64,000 nt of DNA from Populus alba (taxonomy: Eukaryota > Streptophyta > Magnoliopsida > Malpighiales > Salicaceae), in assembly GCF_005239225.2 (NCBI RefSeq), contig NC_133300.1, forward strand, positions 16,769,875 through 16,833,874, given 5' to 3'. Of this stretch, positions 37,595 to 48,939 are shown one piece after another. Both the position numbers and the translations under genes were made by a program. The notes under the pieces were generated by a model. The model had not been told where the DNA came from, ran no database searches, and was given only the letters and a program-made list of their open reading frames with translations. Numbering within the stretch: position 1 is the stretch's first letter; the number at the start of each line of letters is the position of its first letter.

Positions 37595-38449
37595 CGAAGG
37601 TCACCTATGATGATCCAAGTGAGTCATGTTTGTCTCTCAAAGATGGTGAATAGCTCATTTATCCCTAGCAACAAGTGTGATTCACACAGGTTATTATTAG
37701 TGATTTTTTTTTTTATTGAATTCATCTTATTAAAATCTTTTTTTATGATAATGGTGGTGTGGTAATTAGAATTTCTGGGTGTTTCTGAGACTTTTTCTTT
37801 CTTGCTTTCTTTTTTATTTTCCCTTTCCATTTCATTAATTTCTTTAGGAGTTGTTATTCTAAACAATAACAGGTTATAAATATCATGTTTTCAATAATAA
37901 AATGTATAAATTGTGTTATTTCACAATTTTTTTTTAATATTATGTTATTTGAGCAATCTTTTTAATTTGTTGTAATAATTTAAAAAAAAAAATCATTCAG
38001 GAATATAATTAACTTTGGTGTTGACGGCATAGGAGAGTGTTAAATGAGTGCGCGGTGCGGTTTGTGGACCAAGCAAAGAACATCATCCCATCCATAGTCT
38101 CTGACAGACTTTTGGAAGGATAGAAGGTAGAATCTTTAGGGCTTTTACTTGTTCAATTTATTATAACTTTCCTCTATTTTTCTTTTTTTAATACAATTGA
38201 ATTTCATAAACGATGAAATACTCGTCTTGTTAAATTCCGTTCAGTTATGTCAATTGATATAGAAAACTTGAAGCTCAAAGTTTAATTAAAAACAAGTTTT
38301 TAATTGAATTTAATAAAATATTAACTTAATAAAACTTTGTAACTCGATAATTTTTTTTAATTACTTATTAGAATCATACGAGGTCAGAAAAAAAAAATTT
38401 AAAGAAAAATCATAATTTTATTTTAATAAGAAAAAATTAATTTAGTGTG

Positions 38450-38620
38450 TGTTTATTTTTATTGTCAAAAGCTCTTTTAAAAGTTTTTAAATTTTTTTAT
38501 ATTTTTTTTAACCTTTTTAATATGTTAAAATAAAAAATATATATTATTTTAATAAATTTTTAAATAAAAAAATATTTTAAACACTAACTACTAATATAAT
38601 TGCAGGTGCTAACTCAAACT
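38450..38620 (+). repeat. AT-rich dispersed repeat, MITE-like
   Basis: Starts at 'gtgtgtttatttttattgt' and has the middle block 'tttttaatatgttaaaat' and an end near 'aaacactaactac'. Same motif order as 11238-11430. Confidence 0.5.
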
Positions 38621-38739
38621 TTTTTTTCTAATGAATCGCCAAGATTGGTTTGATTACTTATAAACAATTATTATTTTGGTTTATTTTTAACTGAATTTTT
38701 TTAATTATTTTGATAAAAATAAATAAAATAATCGATGAG

Positions 38740-38955
38740 AAGCCTTATTTGTTTTTTTATTTCAAAAATGTTTTTAAAAAAATTTAATTTTTTTTTATTT
38801 TTTTTACTTTAAATTAATAGTTTGTAATGTTTATTAATCATTTTGATATGTTGATATTATTTTAAAAAAATTAAAAAATATTATTTTAAAATTATTTTAA
38901 ATAAAAAATAATTTAAAAAATAACCAACCTCACTCTTAAATAAGCTACCAAACAT
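38740..38955 (+). repeat. AT-rich dispersed repeat, MITE-like
   Basis: Contains 'tttcaaaaatgttttt', 'actttaaattaatag', 'cattttgatatgttgat' and ends with 'aaaaaataaccaacctca'. Together with 61610-61830 it is the best preserved member here. Confidence 0.55.
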
Positions 38956-39349
38956 TGCATCAATCACCCACCTGTAGGTGTGTGCTACAAGATTTGTCGT
39001 TCTATTTCTTCTGTTTTTTATGGAAAAATAAATAAAATGCTTCTATTTAAGTAATTTAATTAAAAAAATAAATGAAACTTGACTGATGCGTGATGACTTT
39101 TATCGTGGAAGAAAAACCCATCTATAACCAAATCAGACGAGAAAAAATCATATCTACAACCCTTTCAAACGAACTCCAGTGTTACTTTTTTAATATTGTG
39201 ATAATTTCAGCTTTTTTAAATTATTAAAAAATTATTAAATTAATTTTTTTAAATATTCTTTAATAATTTCAGCGCACTAATATAAAAAAATTAATATTTT
39301 AATATATTTTTAATTAACAAAATCCTATGTAACATAATAACAAACATAT

Positions 39350-39550
39350 TTGGATCTAGTTTGAAATATTATTTTTTAAAAAATTAAAATTATATTTTTT
39401 AAAAAATTATTTTTAAAATTTTTAAATCATTTTTAATATGTTGATGTCAAAAATAATTTTTAAAAAATAAAAAAATATATTATTTTAATATTTTTTAAAA
39501 TAAAAAAATAATATGAAAAACAAATATTATTATACTTTTAAATACTTTTT
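39350..39550 (+). repeat. AT-rich dispersed repeat, MITE-like
   Basis: The member has 'catttttaatatgttgatg' in the middle and 'aaaacaaatattattata' near the end, and shares the motif order of the family. A further partial copy precedes it at about 39190-39345. Confidence 0.5.
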
Positions 39551-39589
39551 TATTATACAAGTAGAGATAGTAGTTATAAAGGCCGCAAT

Positions 39590-39760
39590 CTAAGAGCCTG
39601 GTTGTTCTTAGGTTTCAAAAATATTTTTTAAAAAAATTTAATTTAATTTTTTATATTATTTTTATATATTAATTTTTAAAAAAATTTAAAAATAATATTA
39701 TTTTAAATATATTTCTAAAAACAAACACTTTAACATAAAATCAACAAACATTACCAGACG
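39590..39760 (+). repeat. AT-rich dispersed repeat, MITE-like
   Basis: Starts at 'agcctggttgttcttagg' and continues 'tttcaaaaatattttt'. The end at 'catta' is less clear. Confidence 0.5.
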
Positions 39761-40466
39761 TGGTCTAAGTTAACAACTTTGGGTCACCGTCCACAGTACA
39801 TTCTTTTTCTCCTAGCAATTATGTCTGAAAAAGAACTGACGTTGCCAGTCACCTTCATCCGATTCCGCTGCTCTTGTCATTATGTTATGTCTCTCCTCCT
39901 ATCTCTAGTCTTTTCATTCTATCTCTTTAGGAGTTGCAAAGCTCCCCAAAATACTCCTACCTTTCATATCTTTTATGCAAATTAAACATTAAATAATTCT
40001 TTTTTTATTAAATGATCTCGAAGGGTTTAAGTTTTCTTCAAAAATTATTAAAAAAACAAAAACTTTTAAGCTTTGAATTTCTATAATATAATTTTGTAAA
40101 CATGAGGTACAATTTTAACTACTTTTTTTTCATAATATCTTATTTACCTGCAAATCAAGAGGAAAGAGCATTTATTTATTTTTTGATCCCATTAAAGATA
40201 AAAGCATCTTCGGATCGTCATTAAGATTAAAATAAATTAAGAGATTAGAGGGAGAAAATAATCCAAAATGGTCATCAACAAGATAATGAAATTACTAATT
40301 ATTTTATATATATGATGGGTTCAAAGCTCAAACAATTACAATCCCCAAACCCTAGCATTAACACAATAATATTAGCACGACATTCCCCCAACATTAAATT
40401 AAATTAATCAACTCAACAATGATATATATGTGCTGATCATCATGGATCATGACATGATCAGTTCAT

Positions 40467-41585
40467 TTACAATGCTAATCCATGGCTGCATGAAATCCCA
40501 CCACCACCACCACCACCACCAAAGTGCACCCCAATTTGCTCAACAAGCTTGGCAAACCTGACATGCTTGCTGCTCCAAGCTTCCACAAGTTTTGCCTCTT
40601 TACTTTCAGCGTCTCTATGCAATGCACTTAACTGCTCTTTATACTCGCTCTCGATCTTACTCATAAAGCTCACCTCTTCCTCTCTCAAACACCTTATCTT
40701 TGCCTCGATCTCCTCCATTTTCTCCCTTCTCTTCCTTGCCTTCTCTGACTCTAACTGCTGCTCTAGTCTACTAAGCCTCCATGTTGCCTCCTTCTTATGC
40801 TGCAGCCAGTTTTGCCTCCCCTCCTCGAGCTCCTTGCAATACTGAACCAAAGTACCCATTTGCTGACCCGGTATGATCCGGGTCAAGCTCGGGTCAAACC
40901 CCGGATCAGAAGGAGATAACGACAAGCTCACTGATGGGGATGGTGTGGCTGAAACTGTGGTGCTAGTTGAAGATGACAAGTTTGAACCGGGGTTCATCCA
41001 AGCAGACCCGAGGGAAAGAACCGGGTCAGGGTCAGGCATGGGAGGCATCATAGTGGATAAACTACAGGGAAAAGATTGAAACTGGTTGAGGATCTTCGGT
41101 TGCACGTACTTCTCAGCAAAGGTCTCCAAGATGTGGTCGTATTTTCCTTGAGAAGAAGTTTTATCCCCGGTGACCGGAATACTCCCTTCTCGTTGGTGGT
41201 GCTGATTGGAGTATTGTGTATTATGGTGATGGTGCATTAAAGACTTGGACTTTGATTGCTTCTCTTTAAAAACCTCCCACCACTTGCTAAGCCTCTTTGC
41301 TGTACGGCCAGGGACTTCACTAGCAATCTTTTTCCACTTGTTACCGTACTTGGCCTGGAGAGAAACGACAAGGGCTTGCTCTTCCGGGGTCAGACATCCC
41401 TTCTTGATGCCTGGTTTGAGGTAGTTTTTCCAGCGTTCAAGGCAGGATTTCGGGTCTCTGTTAAGGGTTTTGCCACTAGCTTCCACACGTTGAGAGATGA
41501 GATTCCATTCTTTCGGACCATATTGCTTAACATAGGCTCTCAGTATAGCATCTTCTTCTGGTTGCCAACGTTGTCTCTCCTTCAT
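40467..41585 (-). CDS. AS1: ASYMMETRIC LEAVES1 / PHANTASTICA / ROUGH SHEATH2-type MYB transcription factor
   Basis: A single 372-aa coding exon, close to the roughly 360-370 aa of the ARP family. Residues about 4-58 are MYB repeat 2 (KERQRWQPEEDAILRAYV ... KSCLERWKNYL), and 60-110 are repeat 3 (GCLTPEEQALVVSLQAKYG, PGRTAKRLSKWWEVFKEKQ). This divergent pair is diagnostic of ARP proteins. A Ser/Thr/Pro-rich middle follows, then a charged coiled coil at about 250-345 and an eight-Gly run just before the C-terminus ISCSHGLAL. In Arabidopsis AS1 acts in the nucleus with the LBD protein AS2 to repress class I KNOX genes and set leaf polarity. An intronless coding region is normal for AS1. The start at 41585 is the family's conserved MKERQRW. 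A minimal uORF overlaps it. The Gly run is encoded by a trinucleotide repeat and may vary. Confidence 0.95.
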   Translation of the reverse strand: MKERQRWQPEEDAILRAYVKQYGPKEWNLISQRVEASGKTLNRDPKSCLERWKNYLKPGIKKGCLTPEEQALVVSLQAKYGNKWKKIASEVPGRTAKRLSKWWEVFKEKQSKSKSLMHHHHNTQYSNQHHQREGSIPVTGDKTSSQGKYDHILETFAEKYVQPKILNQFQSFPCSLSTMMPPMPDPDPVLSLGSAWMNPGSNLSSSTSTTVSATPSPSVSLSLSPSDPGFDPSLTRIIPGQQMGTLVQYCKELEEGRQNWLQHKKEATWRLSRLEQQLESEKARKRREKMEEIEAKIRCLREEEVSFMSKIESEYKEQLSALHRDAESKEAKLVEAWSSKHVRFAKLVEQIGVHFGGGGGGGGISCSHGLAL

Positions 41586-41593
41586 CTCATCAT
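41582..41593 (-). promoter_or_regulatory. Three-codon uORF overlapping the AS1 start codon
   Basis: On the minus strand the sequence is ATGATGAGATGA. The first ATG opens a uORF of Met-Met-Arg whose stop TGA (41584-41582) shares two bases with the main ATG (41585-41583). The arrangement is a stop-start overlap that could permit or tune reinitiation. A possible splice acceptor (CAG) lies four bases upstream of the uORF, in keeping with a 5'-UTR intron known from Arabidopsis AS1; this is inferred. Confidence 0.6.
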
Positions 41594-41699
41594 TCCTGTT
41601 GGTTATATGAAGTTGGGATCATTTAAGGATCCTTTAATGCCATCTGGACTAGTGTTGCTTCCTGTCTACTGTGCCTTCTCTCTGTGTTAATGGTCGTAG

Positions 41700-43385
41700 C
41701 AAGCTAGCAACTTGGTTTTGTTTTTTTTTTTCTTTCAATTTTATGGCGAAGTGGGCCGTGGCGCTTGCAAGAGTAGAATAGACTACAAACCATAGAGCAA
41801 GGTTACAAGAGAGGGAAGGAGGGGAGGCATGAAGGAGCCAAGAGAAAGGATTGATGATGGGATAATACATTAGGTGATAGGACATATCACATATGTACTC
41901 TAACGCGTTATGGAGAGCTTGACAACCACTCTCGCTGTGTTGGGTGTGATGACTGAAGAGTAGAAGCATGTGGCAACTATTAATTTAGTGTCAGTTCTGA
42001 AATGTATTGTTTCTCGTATATTAAAATAATATTTTTGATGTTAATAATTTAAATATTTAATAGACTGCCAAACACCTCCTTGGTGTTGCTTTGAATTAGA
42101 CTAGCTAGGGGAGGTCTCTTGCTTGCTTGATGGGAGGGGGCAATATAAGTGGGGTGGCATGCAGGGAGGCTGGGCCACTCCGGCCGGCTGTGGGGCAAGC
42201 GTGAGTCAGAGAGAGACAAGACCAGACATTGAGAGAGAGGCATGTAGTCGTGTGGGGCTGATGAGAAAGATGCTAAAATAGGTGAGGATGGTTTACTGTG
42301 GGTGAGGGAAGCAAGGGGTAGCTAGCTAGAAAAATGTGGAGAGTGTTCATGCTCGTCCATGTGCCTAAGCATCAAGAACGTATGATTTGGGATTATAAAG
42401 AAGTAGCTTTTAAATTTATTTTAAAAAAAATATTAATTTAAATATAGTAAATTTTAGAGTTATTAAAGACTTTTTTAACCATTAATTTCATAATTTTAAA
42501 GAATTAGTTGAAATGTTTGTAAGAGTCTCGAAAATGGACTTTCTAAATCTTATTTGTGACAGCCATGAATACATTGTTTACCTTTAAAAAGAAAATGGGG
42601 GAGAAAAATTCTCAAGGAAAGGAGCTTTGACTCCTACAAATTAATCTCATCTCATGACTCTACGAGGTTAATTTGCTGATTATATTTTCAATTAGATATT
42701 GAACAATTTAATTTTAATCATTAATGATGAATGTTGAATGCTTCTTCTTCTTCTTCTATGACAAGTATTGGAAAAATTAATGAAATCTTTTAGCATGTAC
42801 TGGATAATATTTGTGCTATACAACGGGTCAAATAAAAAAAAATTGAATATAAAAAAATGTTTATGACAAGAACATGGAGAGCTTCTTGGCATTATCATTA
42901 ATTTTTTGTCAAACAACACATAAAATCTTTGTTGTCTAGCATCTGTTTTAAATTAAAGTGCATGGAAGTTATTTTGATATTACCTAATCAACTTATCGAG
43001 TTTAAAAATAATCGAGATAACCGGTAAAAATATGGTTGGTTTGACTTTGAAAATCTCAAGATGACATAGTTTTTAAAATATTAAAACGGCGACATATTAA
43101 ATCAACTCATGATTCGTGACTTAACTCGATAAACCCATAACCTAGAGCATGGACTCCACTAGTTTAATAACTTTGTTTTTAAAAAATTATTTTTATTTTG
43201 TTATATGATAAAAAAAAAAATAGATACTTGTAAAATCAAACACTAATATAATATCATGATATTTGTTTGAGACAATGATAATCTCATAAAAAACAAAACG
43301 AAAAAATATTATTGAAGAATAAAATAAAAAAAAAATCTAATATTAAATGGTAAAATTAAAAAACAAACTAACTCAAGGAAATCAA
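41700..43385. other. AS1 upstream region and intergenic DNA
   Basis: 41700-42400 is less AT-rich than the surroundings and probably holds the AS1 5' leader and promoter. Minus-strand ORFs at 41649 and 42049 have no domain. A (CTT)n run lies at about 42740-42757. From 42400 onward the sequence is AT-rich, with no gene seen. Confidence 0.45.
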
Positions 43386-43389
43386 TGGG

Positions 43390-43830
43390 GAAAAAAATAG
43401 ACTATGTGCACGGGCCTAGGTAACCCAATATGCTTATGCTTTTTTTTTTCAAGGGGCAGAAGACATGTCAAACACTTCTTTTTAAAAAACAAATAATTAT
43501 AATATACGATGTGTCGTCAGCCTGCCAAAAATCCCCTCACCACAGTGGTGGCTGAAAAATTACGAGAGTGTTTTTAAAAATTTATTTTTACCTAAAAACA
43601 CCTAGTAAACCCCCTATAAACCTAAAAAATCAATTTATCAACCTAAAAAAACCCCTAAAATAGTCTAGAAACACAAAATCAAATTAGAAAAAAAATGATA
43701 TCTCAACCCCAATCTACTTCTTTAGACAAGATAAAGGTTTAAAAAATACCTTAATAACATCCACATTAAATGGAACTCATTGACACTAAAATAACCAGTT
43801 TCATTGTCAAAAAATAGTCATTCACTGAAA
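43390..43830 (-). repeat. LTR-like dispersed repeat, copy 2, inverted relative to 2080-2710
   Basis: On the minus strand the order is 'gtgtcaatgagtt', 'gttattaaggta', 'tttttaggtttatagg', 'gtgtttttaggtaaaaa', 'ccaccactgtggtgagg' and a GC-rich 'gggttacctaggcccgtg' end. This parallels the copy at 2080-2710. Termini and target-site duplications were not resolved. It may be a solo LTR or a fragment of one. Confidence 0.4.
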
Positions 43831-43839
43831 TTTTTCTTT

Positions 43840-46400
43840 TCTCTCTAAAACTCATGAAAAAAAATGTTAAGAAAATGAAATTTTGGATCAAAATTAAAAT
43901 TGCAAAAAAAAAAAAAAACAGAAAAGACTGAAAAGTAAGAAAAATAAAAGCAAGTGAACCAAACATAACTTTTTCTAATGAAATTGAGACTGGCCATGAT
44001 ATTTCTCTTTGTCCTACACTTTGATCCTCTTTTACCCTCTTTTACGGAATATTTTATTTTCATAAAATAATTTAAGAAATTGATCATTAATTTGGCATAG
44101 AAGGCAATAGTTGGAAAAAAAAAAAAGTTTAAGGAAAAAAATTAAAAAAAGTTGTTATAGATTATAACAATGTTTTACCTAGACATTTTAATATATTTTA
44201 TAATTATAATGTAGTCTCCTCCTCAAAGTAATCAATTAACGGTCAATGATGAACATTTAGTTAGCCATAATCTTGATTGTCACATCTTTAACCATGTGTT
44301 TTTCTCATTCTCTTCTAGTTAATTAGCATGCACTAGACAGTTTTGGATGCAACAGGTATGTGAATAAAAGTTATGGTTCTCAATCTCTAAGGTTACAAAC
44401 CTAAACATTGTAAATGAATAAATAAAACCTCCAATATTTTATTAAAAGCCTGAATAGTTTGAGTGTTTTCACAAAAACAAACTAGACATCCCTATTTATA
44501 CTAGTTCTAGACCTAAAATCTTTATAGGAAAATGATTCCTAATTAAAACTTACATAACTAATATAATACATCTAGCATTGTGATTCCTAACTAGTAAAAT
44601 ACTAATTAAATTGAAAGTCTTAATCTAAATAGAAAAAAAAAATCAAATGCATCGAGGTAAATAAAGACAATCCCTCACTGCATTTTTTTGCAAAAAAAAT
44701 TAAATCTAGAGTCAAGAGACTTCCTTTTCTTTTCACAATGATTTTTCTATAAATATAAAGTTAGATCAAATGCATATTTGGTTGTATAAGATAAAAAAGC
44801 AAAAAAAAAAGGTGTACACATGCAACACCTCTTAACATCTAGAAATATCATTCCGCTATGTCGTTAGAAGCGTCGTTGTGTCCTTTTCTTGTTGATGCAA
44901 CACAAGTCCTTAGTGGTGGTTTGATATGTCACCAATTGGCTTTTTTCCCTTCTTTTCTCTCCCTCCCTAAAAAATAGCAGTTTGACCCTCTTGGTTGTTG
45001 GTATTTCACCTTTAATTCATATTCTTTTAATTGCTAATTTTTTGTCTCAGTTCTTATATAAAAGTTTTATTTGTTTTCAATTTCATCATTCAATTCCAAT
45101 TTACCAAATATTATATTCTTCAATTTGATCCTCTTTCTTCAGGTTTCAAATTTTTAGCCTTAATCTTTTTGTAAAGGTTTTATTTGTTTTAATTTTATCC
45201 TGATAGTATTATGATTTTCAATCTAGTTCTCATTATTTTGATTTTTATTTTTTTTTATTGGCCTTTTTGTAAAAGTTATTATTCTTTTTAATTGCACCAT
45301 TCAATCAAAACATTGTTTTTATTTTTTTATATCAATTTTGACACTCATTTGTTTGAGTTTTTTTTTTTTACTAAATTAATTTTTCTTTTTAATTTTACCC
45401 TTCAATCAAATATAAAACTTATTTTGGATTTTGATCATCATTCTTTTAATTGATATTTTTTTAATTCTTTTGTATAATTAATTTTTTTTTTTCAATTTTA
45501 TCCTTCAATATTTAATTGATTAAAAATTTAACTTCATGGTTTATCCAAATTTGTTGCTTCAGGTCCAATAATCTAGGTCACAAATTTGAAAAGTTAATAT
45601 GATTTTTTTTAAAAAAAATATTGTAATTCTCTCTCTTTTTATCGGGTTATTCCATAAAATAGAGATTATAAATAAAAGGCTAATTATACTAAAGAGAATA
45701 TTAAAACCACTATAAAATATCTTGCCTAAAATAAACTGCTTAGTATTTTTTTTAATGTAAATATATTTATGGTGTTTACATGCGAAGATTTTTTTCTGAA
45801 GTAGTATATACGCTGTTGTTATCTAAAAATAAAGAATTGTTAAGTCTTAAAGTAGTTATTGAGGACACGAGCTCAACTATAAAGCCAAAATCCTCACATT
45901 TGAAAATCATGTGTAGGGCCTGAAAGGATGCTAGTGACCCATTAGGCTTTGGGCTGTTATTTTTTTGTTATATTTATAATGGGCCTGAAGGACTTTACTC
46001 ATACTCTATAGGCCTTTATAGGATTATGTAAATCTATCCCGTATTTTATCTCCAAACAAGGAAGAAGATCTTAACACCTAAAAATATATTTACACACATA
46101 GAAAATCAATCATCATTTTTTTTTTTTTTTTCTTATTTATAAGAGGTCATCTATTAATTATTTTCACTATCCTCTTGTCAACATCCTTAAATAGAAAATA
46201 AATAATTCATTTATGTACCATAAATAATAAAAACAATTATTACATAATAGTAAAGAAACATTTATGATGTATTTTTTTAAAATAACTTGAGTAAAAAAAT
46301 GAATCACATGCCAAATATTTTTGTCCATGTGTAAACATACTTGAACAACGACTAAATTATGAAAAGCTTGATTTGAAAATATTTTTTTTATTAAAAATAA
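43840..46400. other. AT-rich intergenic DNA, partly periodic
   Basis: No gene is seen. 45000-45520 repeats, with drift and roughly every 60-110 bases, text like 'ttcaattttatccttcaat' and 'tttgatcctc', the reverse complement of the style of motif found in the 48.9-50.0 kb array. 44830-44990 is a more complex patch without a recognisable gene. Confidence 0.4.
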
Positions 46401-46410
46401 ACATTTTGAA

Positions 46411-46595
46411 AATAATAATACATTCTAAACAATAATATATATATATATATAGAAAATAATCGGTCGATAAAATGATATGTTTTTCGAATATATACACACA
46501 CACGTGTGTGTAAATAATAATACATTCTAAACAATAGTTTTTATATATATATATAGAAAAAAATCGGTACGATAAAAATGATATGTTTTGGAATA
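46411..46595. repeat. Direct repeat pair of about 80 bp flanking a G-box palindrome
   Basis: Copy 1 (46411-46490) and copy 2 (46513-46595) both run from 'aataataatacattctaaa' through an AT tract to 'aaatgatatgttttt'-type text ending 'gaata', with a few differences. Between them lies the near-perfect palindrome ACACACACGTGTGTGT. Confidence 0.8.
46501..46506. promoter_or_regulatory. G-box (CACGTG) upstream of AOC
   Basis: CACGTG centred in a 16-base palindrome, 579 bp upstream of the AOC start codon. G-boxes are binding sites for bHLH factors such as MYC2, which activates jasmonate biosynthesis genes in Arabidopsis. Function here is inferred from motif and neighbour only. Confidence 0.4.
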
Positions 46596-46972
46596 CCATA
46601 TAAGTAAATGTGTGTGAAGAATATTACAAAAAGTTTAAATCGTTATGCTGTTTATGAATGGCTGACACTCATGGGAAGGAGGAGAGTTAATTTCTTAAAA
46701 AGAAAAAGAAAGAAAAAAGAAAATTTGTATATATATAAATTTACGATAACTGATTTTGTACTATGTAATTAAATGTATCGAAAATTAAAATTAAAATGCT
46801 GTGCTGTGCTGTTCAACTAGATTTGTAAGTTTCTCAAATTTGTTGGATATTTCCAGTTCAGATGTTCTCCCACCAACACCAAATCACGTTTGCAATTTGA
46901 AGATCTCTTATTTCTGCATAAAAATTGACGACTCCAATTGCCCACATGCTCATAAGCTTTCACTTGCTCTCC

Positions 46973-46980
46973 TATATAAA
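46973..46980 (+). promoter_or_regulatory. TATA box of the AOC gene
   Basis: TATATAAA within CTCCTATATAAACTA, 100 bp upstream of the ATG, followed by a pyrimidine-rich leader and an A/C-rich 5' UTR typical of strongly expressed plant genes. Confidence 0.75.
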
Positions 46981-47079
46981 CTAACCCCTCCCCACTATTT
47001 TCTCACTCACTTTCTCTGCCCCCAAACAAACACCAAGAAAGATAACCCTTAACCTCACAATAACCAAGAATCAATATCA

Positions 47080-48100
47080 ATGGCTTACTCAAGCTCTGCT
47101 TTGAGAACCTTCTCTTCTGCTACTTCTGTGAAAGCAGGTGCACCGAGATCAAACACTAATGGTGTTGTGCCTGCCAAACCATCACTCTTTTCTTTCAAGC
47201 TGGCTCAAAACCCAAGACTCCTCACAAAATCTTCAAGCTTTGGCAACTTCTCAGGGACTAAGAGATCTTTCTCTTGCAAAAGCCAAGCTGCCTCAACTGA
47301 GGATTCAAGACCGGCCAGTAAGTGATCTTCGATGTTTCTCTGTTTGTTTTTATACATAAAAATGATTATTTAGCGACACCTTTATGGGATTTCGTGCTCT
47401 TGTTACAGCCAAAGTTCAAGAACTGAATGTTTATGAGATCAATGAGAGAGACCGTGGAAGCCCTGCTTATCTTCGTTTGAGCTACAGACCTGTCAATACT
47501 CTTGGTGATCTTGTGCCTTTTAGCAACAAAGTGAGTCCTCACCATGTTTTGTTTTTTTTTTTTTTCCCAAGAAAATCTAACATAATGGGCAAAACCAATT
47601 TTTATAATAATGGTTTTTGCTGGAAAAAAGAGAGCCATAGGGTGGTTGCAGTAGCGTTGTTGACGGTGATGATTTGATGTTTCACGTTATTGCAGCTTTA
47701 CACCGGAGACCTACAGAAACGCATAGGAATAACAGCAGGAATATGCATTCTGATCCAACACAAAACGGAAAAGCAAGGTGACCGGTATGAGGCAGTCTAC
47801 AGCTTCTACTTTGGTGACTACGGTCACCTTTCGGTGCAGGGAGCTTATTTGACCTACGAGGACACGTATCTCGCTGTGACTGGTGGGTCAGGTATTTTTG
47901 AAGGGGCGTATGGTCAGGTTAAGCTGCGGCAGCTTGTGTTCCCTTTCAAGCTGTTTTACACATTTTATTTGAAGGGTCTTAAGAACGATTTGCCTGAGGA
48001 GCTGGTTGGGAAGCCTGTTGAGCCGACCCCTGCTGTTGAGCCGACCCCTGCGGCTAAGGCTGCTGAGCCACATGCTACCATTGCTAATTATAGTGATTAA
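47080..48100 (+). CDS. AOC: Allene oxide cyclase, chloroplast precursor (3 exons)
   Basis: Exons 47080-47317, 47409-47530 and 47696-48100 join in frame with GT..AG introns and give 254 aa, the usual AOC precursor length. Residues 1 to about 78 are a Ser/Ala/Lys-rich plastid transit peptide. The mature enzyme starts near [18 protein letters not shown] and contains [50 protein letters not shown] and [18 protein letters not shown], the family's beta-barrel blocks. AOC converts the unstable allene oxide from 13-AOS into cis-(+)-OPDA, the committed jasmonate precursor, in the chloroplast. The C-terminal tail contains a duplicated VEPTPA unit. A G-box lies upstream. Identification is by direct reading of conserved blocks. 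Confidence 0.96.
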
Positions 48101-48158
48101 TTATGTGTGGAATGTGGTTTAATCATTAATCGTTTTCGCAATGGAATATTTGTAGAGT

Positions 48159-48164
48159 AATAAA
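48159..48164 (+). terminator. Polyadenylation signal of the AOC gene
   Basis: AATAAA (in AATAAATAAATA) 59 bp after the AOC stop codon, followed by T-rich sequence. Confidence 0.6.
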
Positions 48165-48179
48165 TAAATATTAAACAGT

Positions 48180-48939
48180 GTTTGTTGCTTCTTTCTTTTT
48201 CTTGTCATTTTCTTTTCGTTGCTTTGATTTTTTTTTTTTTGTATGGGGTTAGATAGCATAGTTTAAAATATAAAGGTGGTCCATGCCATGCTTAAAACTG
48301 ATTTAGTTTTTAAAAAAAGATGTTAAGAAGATGTAAGTATTTTTTAAAAAAATTAAGAATTGCATCAATGACTTGACTAAATTTATTTAATTAGATCGTA
48401 TGATTTTGATAACAAAAAATAAAAAAATACTTTAACAAATTAAAAAAAAAATTAACATAAAAAAAGATGAAAAAGCAATTCTCAATACCAAAACAACCTC
48501 ATCAAAAACAAAATGAATATACAAGCCTAACCGGATCAGCATACCAAAATAGTAATTTAATTGTGATACTAGCGCAACACAATCAAAAGCAAGTTGAATA
48601 AAATAATAAAGCTTAATTATTAAGAAATTCAATGTAGAAAGACATAATTGAAAAAAAAAAAACAATTTGAAAGACTAAATTACTACGTCGGGTTAAATTT
48701 TTATTGAACATAAAAAAAATATTTAGCTATTGCTAATGTTTTTTTTAGTAGAAAAAAAAATTTAAACCATATGAGAGTTAACTTCAAATGACCTGATTGA
48801 CTTTGTGAGTCAAAAGGCAAACCGAATGACTAATAAAAATATAGTTTGACATAATTTTTTTTTTCAAGATGATATTTTTTTTAATATTAAGATAATAATA
48901 TATTGGATTAACTTTGATCAATTTACATTAACATGTCAA
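48180..48939. other. AT-rich intergenic DNA, no gene seen
   Basis: The sequence contains long A/T runs and a minus-strand 77-codon ORF at 48432 of low-complexity Phe/Leu composition. It grades into the tandem array that begins at about 48940. Confidence 0.45.

Larger units (their letters stand above)
37600..40466. other. AT-rich intergenic DNA with several dispersed repeat copies
   Basis: No gene is seen. 38030-38130 is a small GC-richer patch. The 60-80-codon ORFs at 37580, 37624 and 39779 have no domain. Four dispersed AT-rich repeats occupy much of 38450-39760. The last few hundred bases before 40467 are probably the 3' untranslated region of the AS1-type gene. Confidence 0.45.

Noticed and set aside
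41256..41690. 144-codon plus-strand ORF and others antisense to the AS1-type gene
   Set aside because: They lie on the opposite strand of a well-supported MYB coding sequence and show no domain; they follow from its codon composition.
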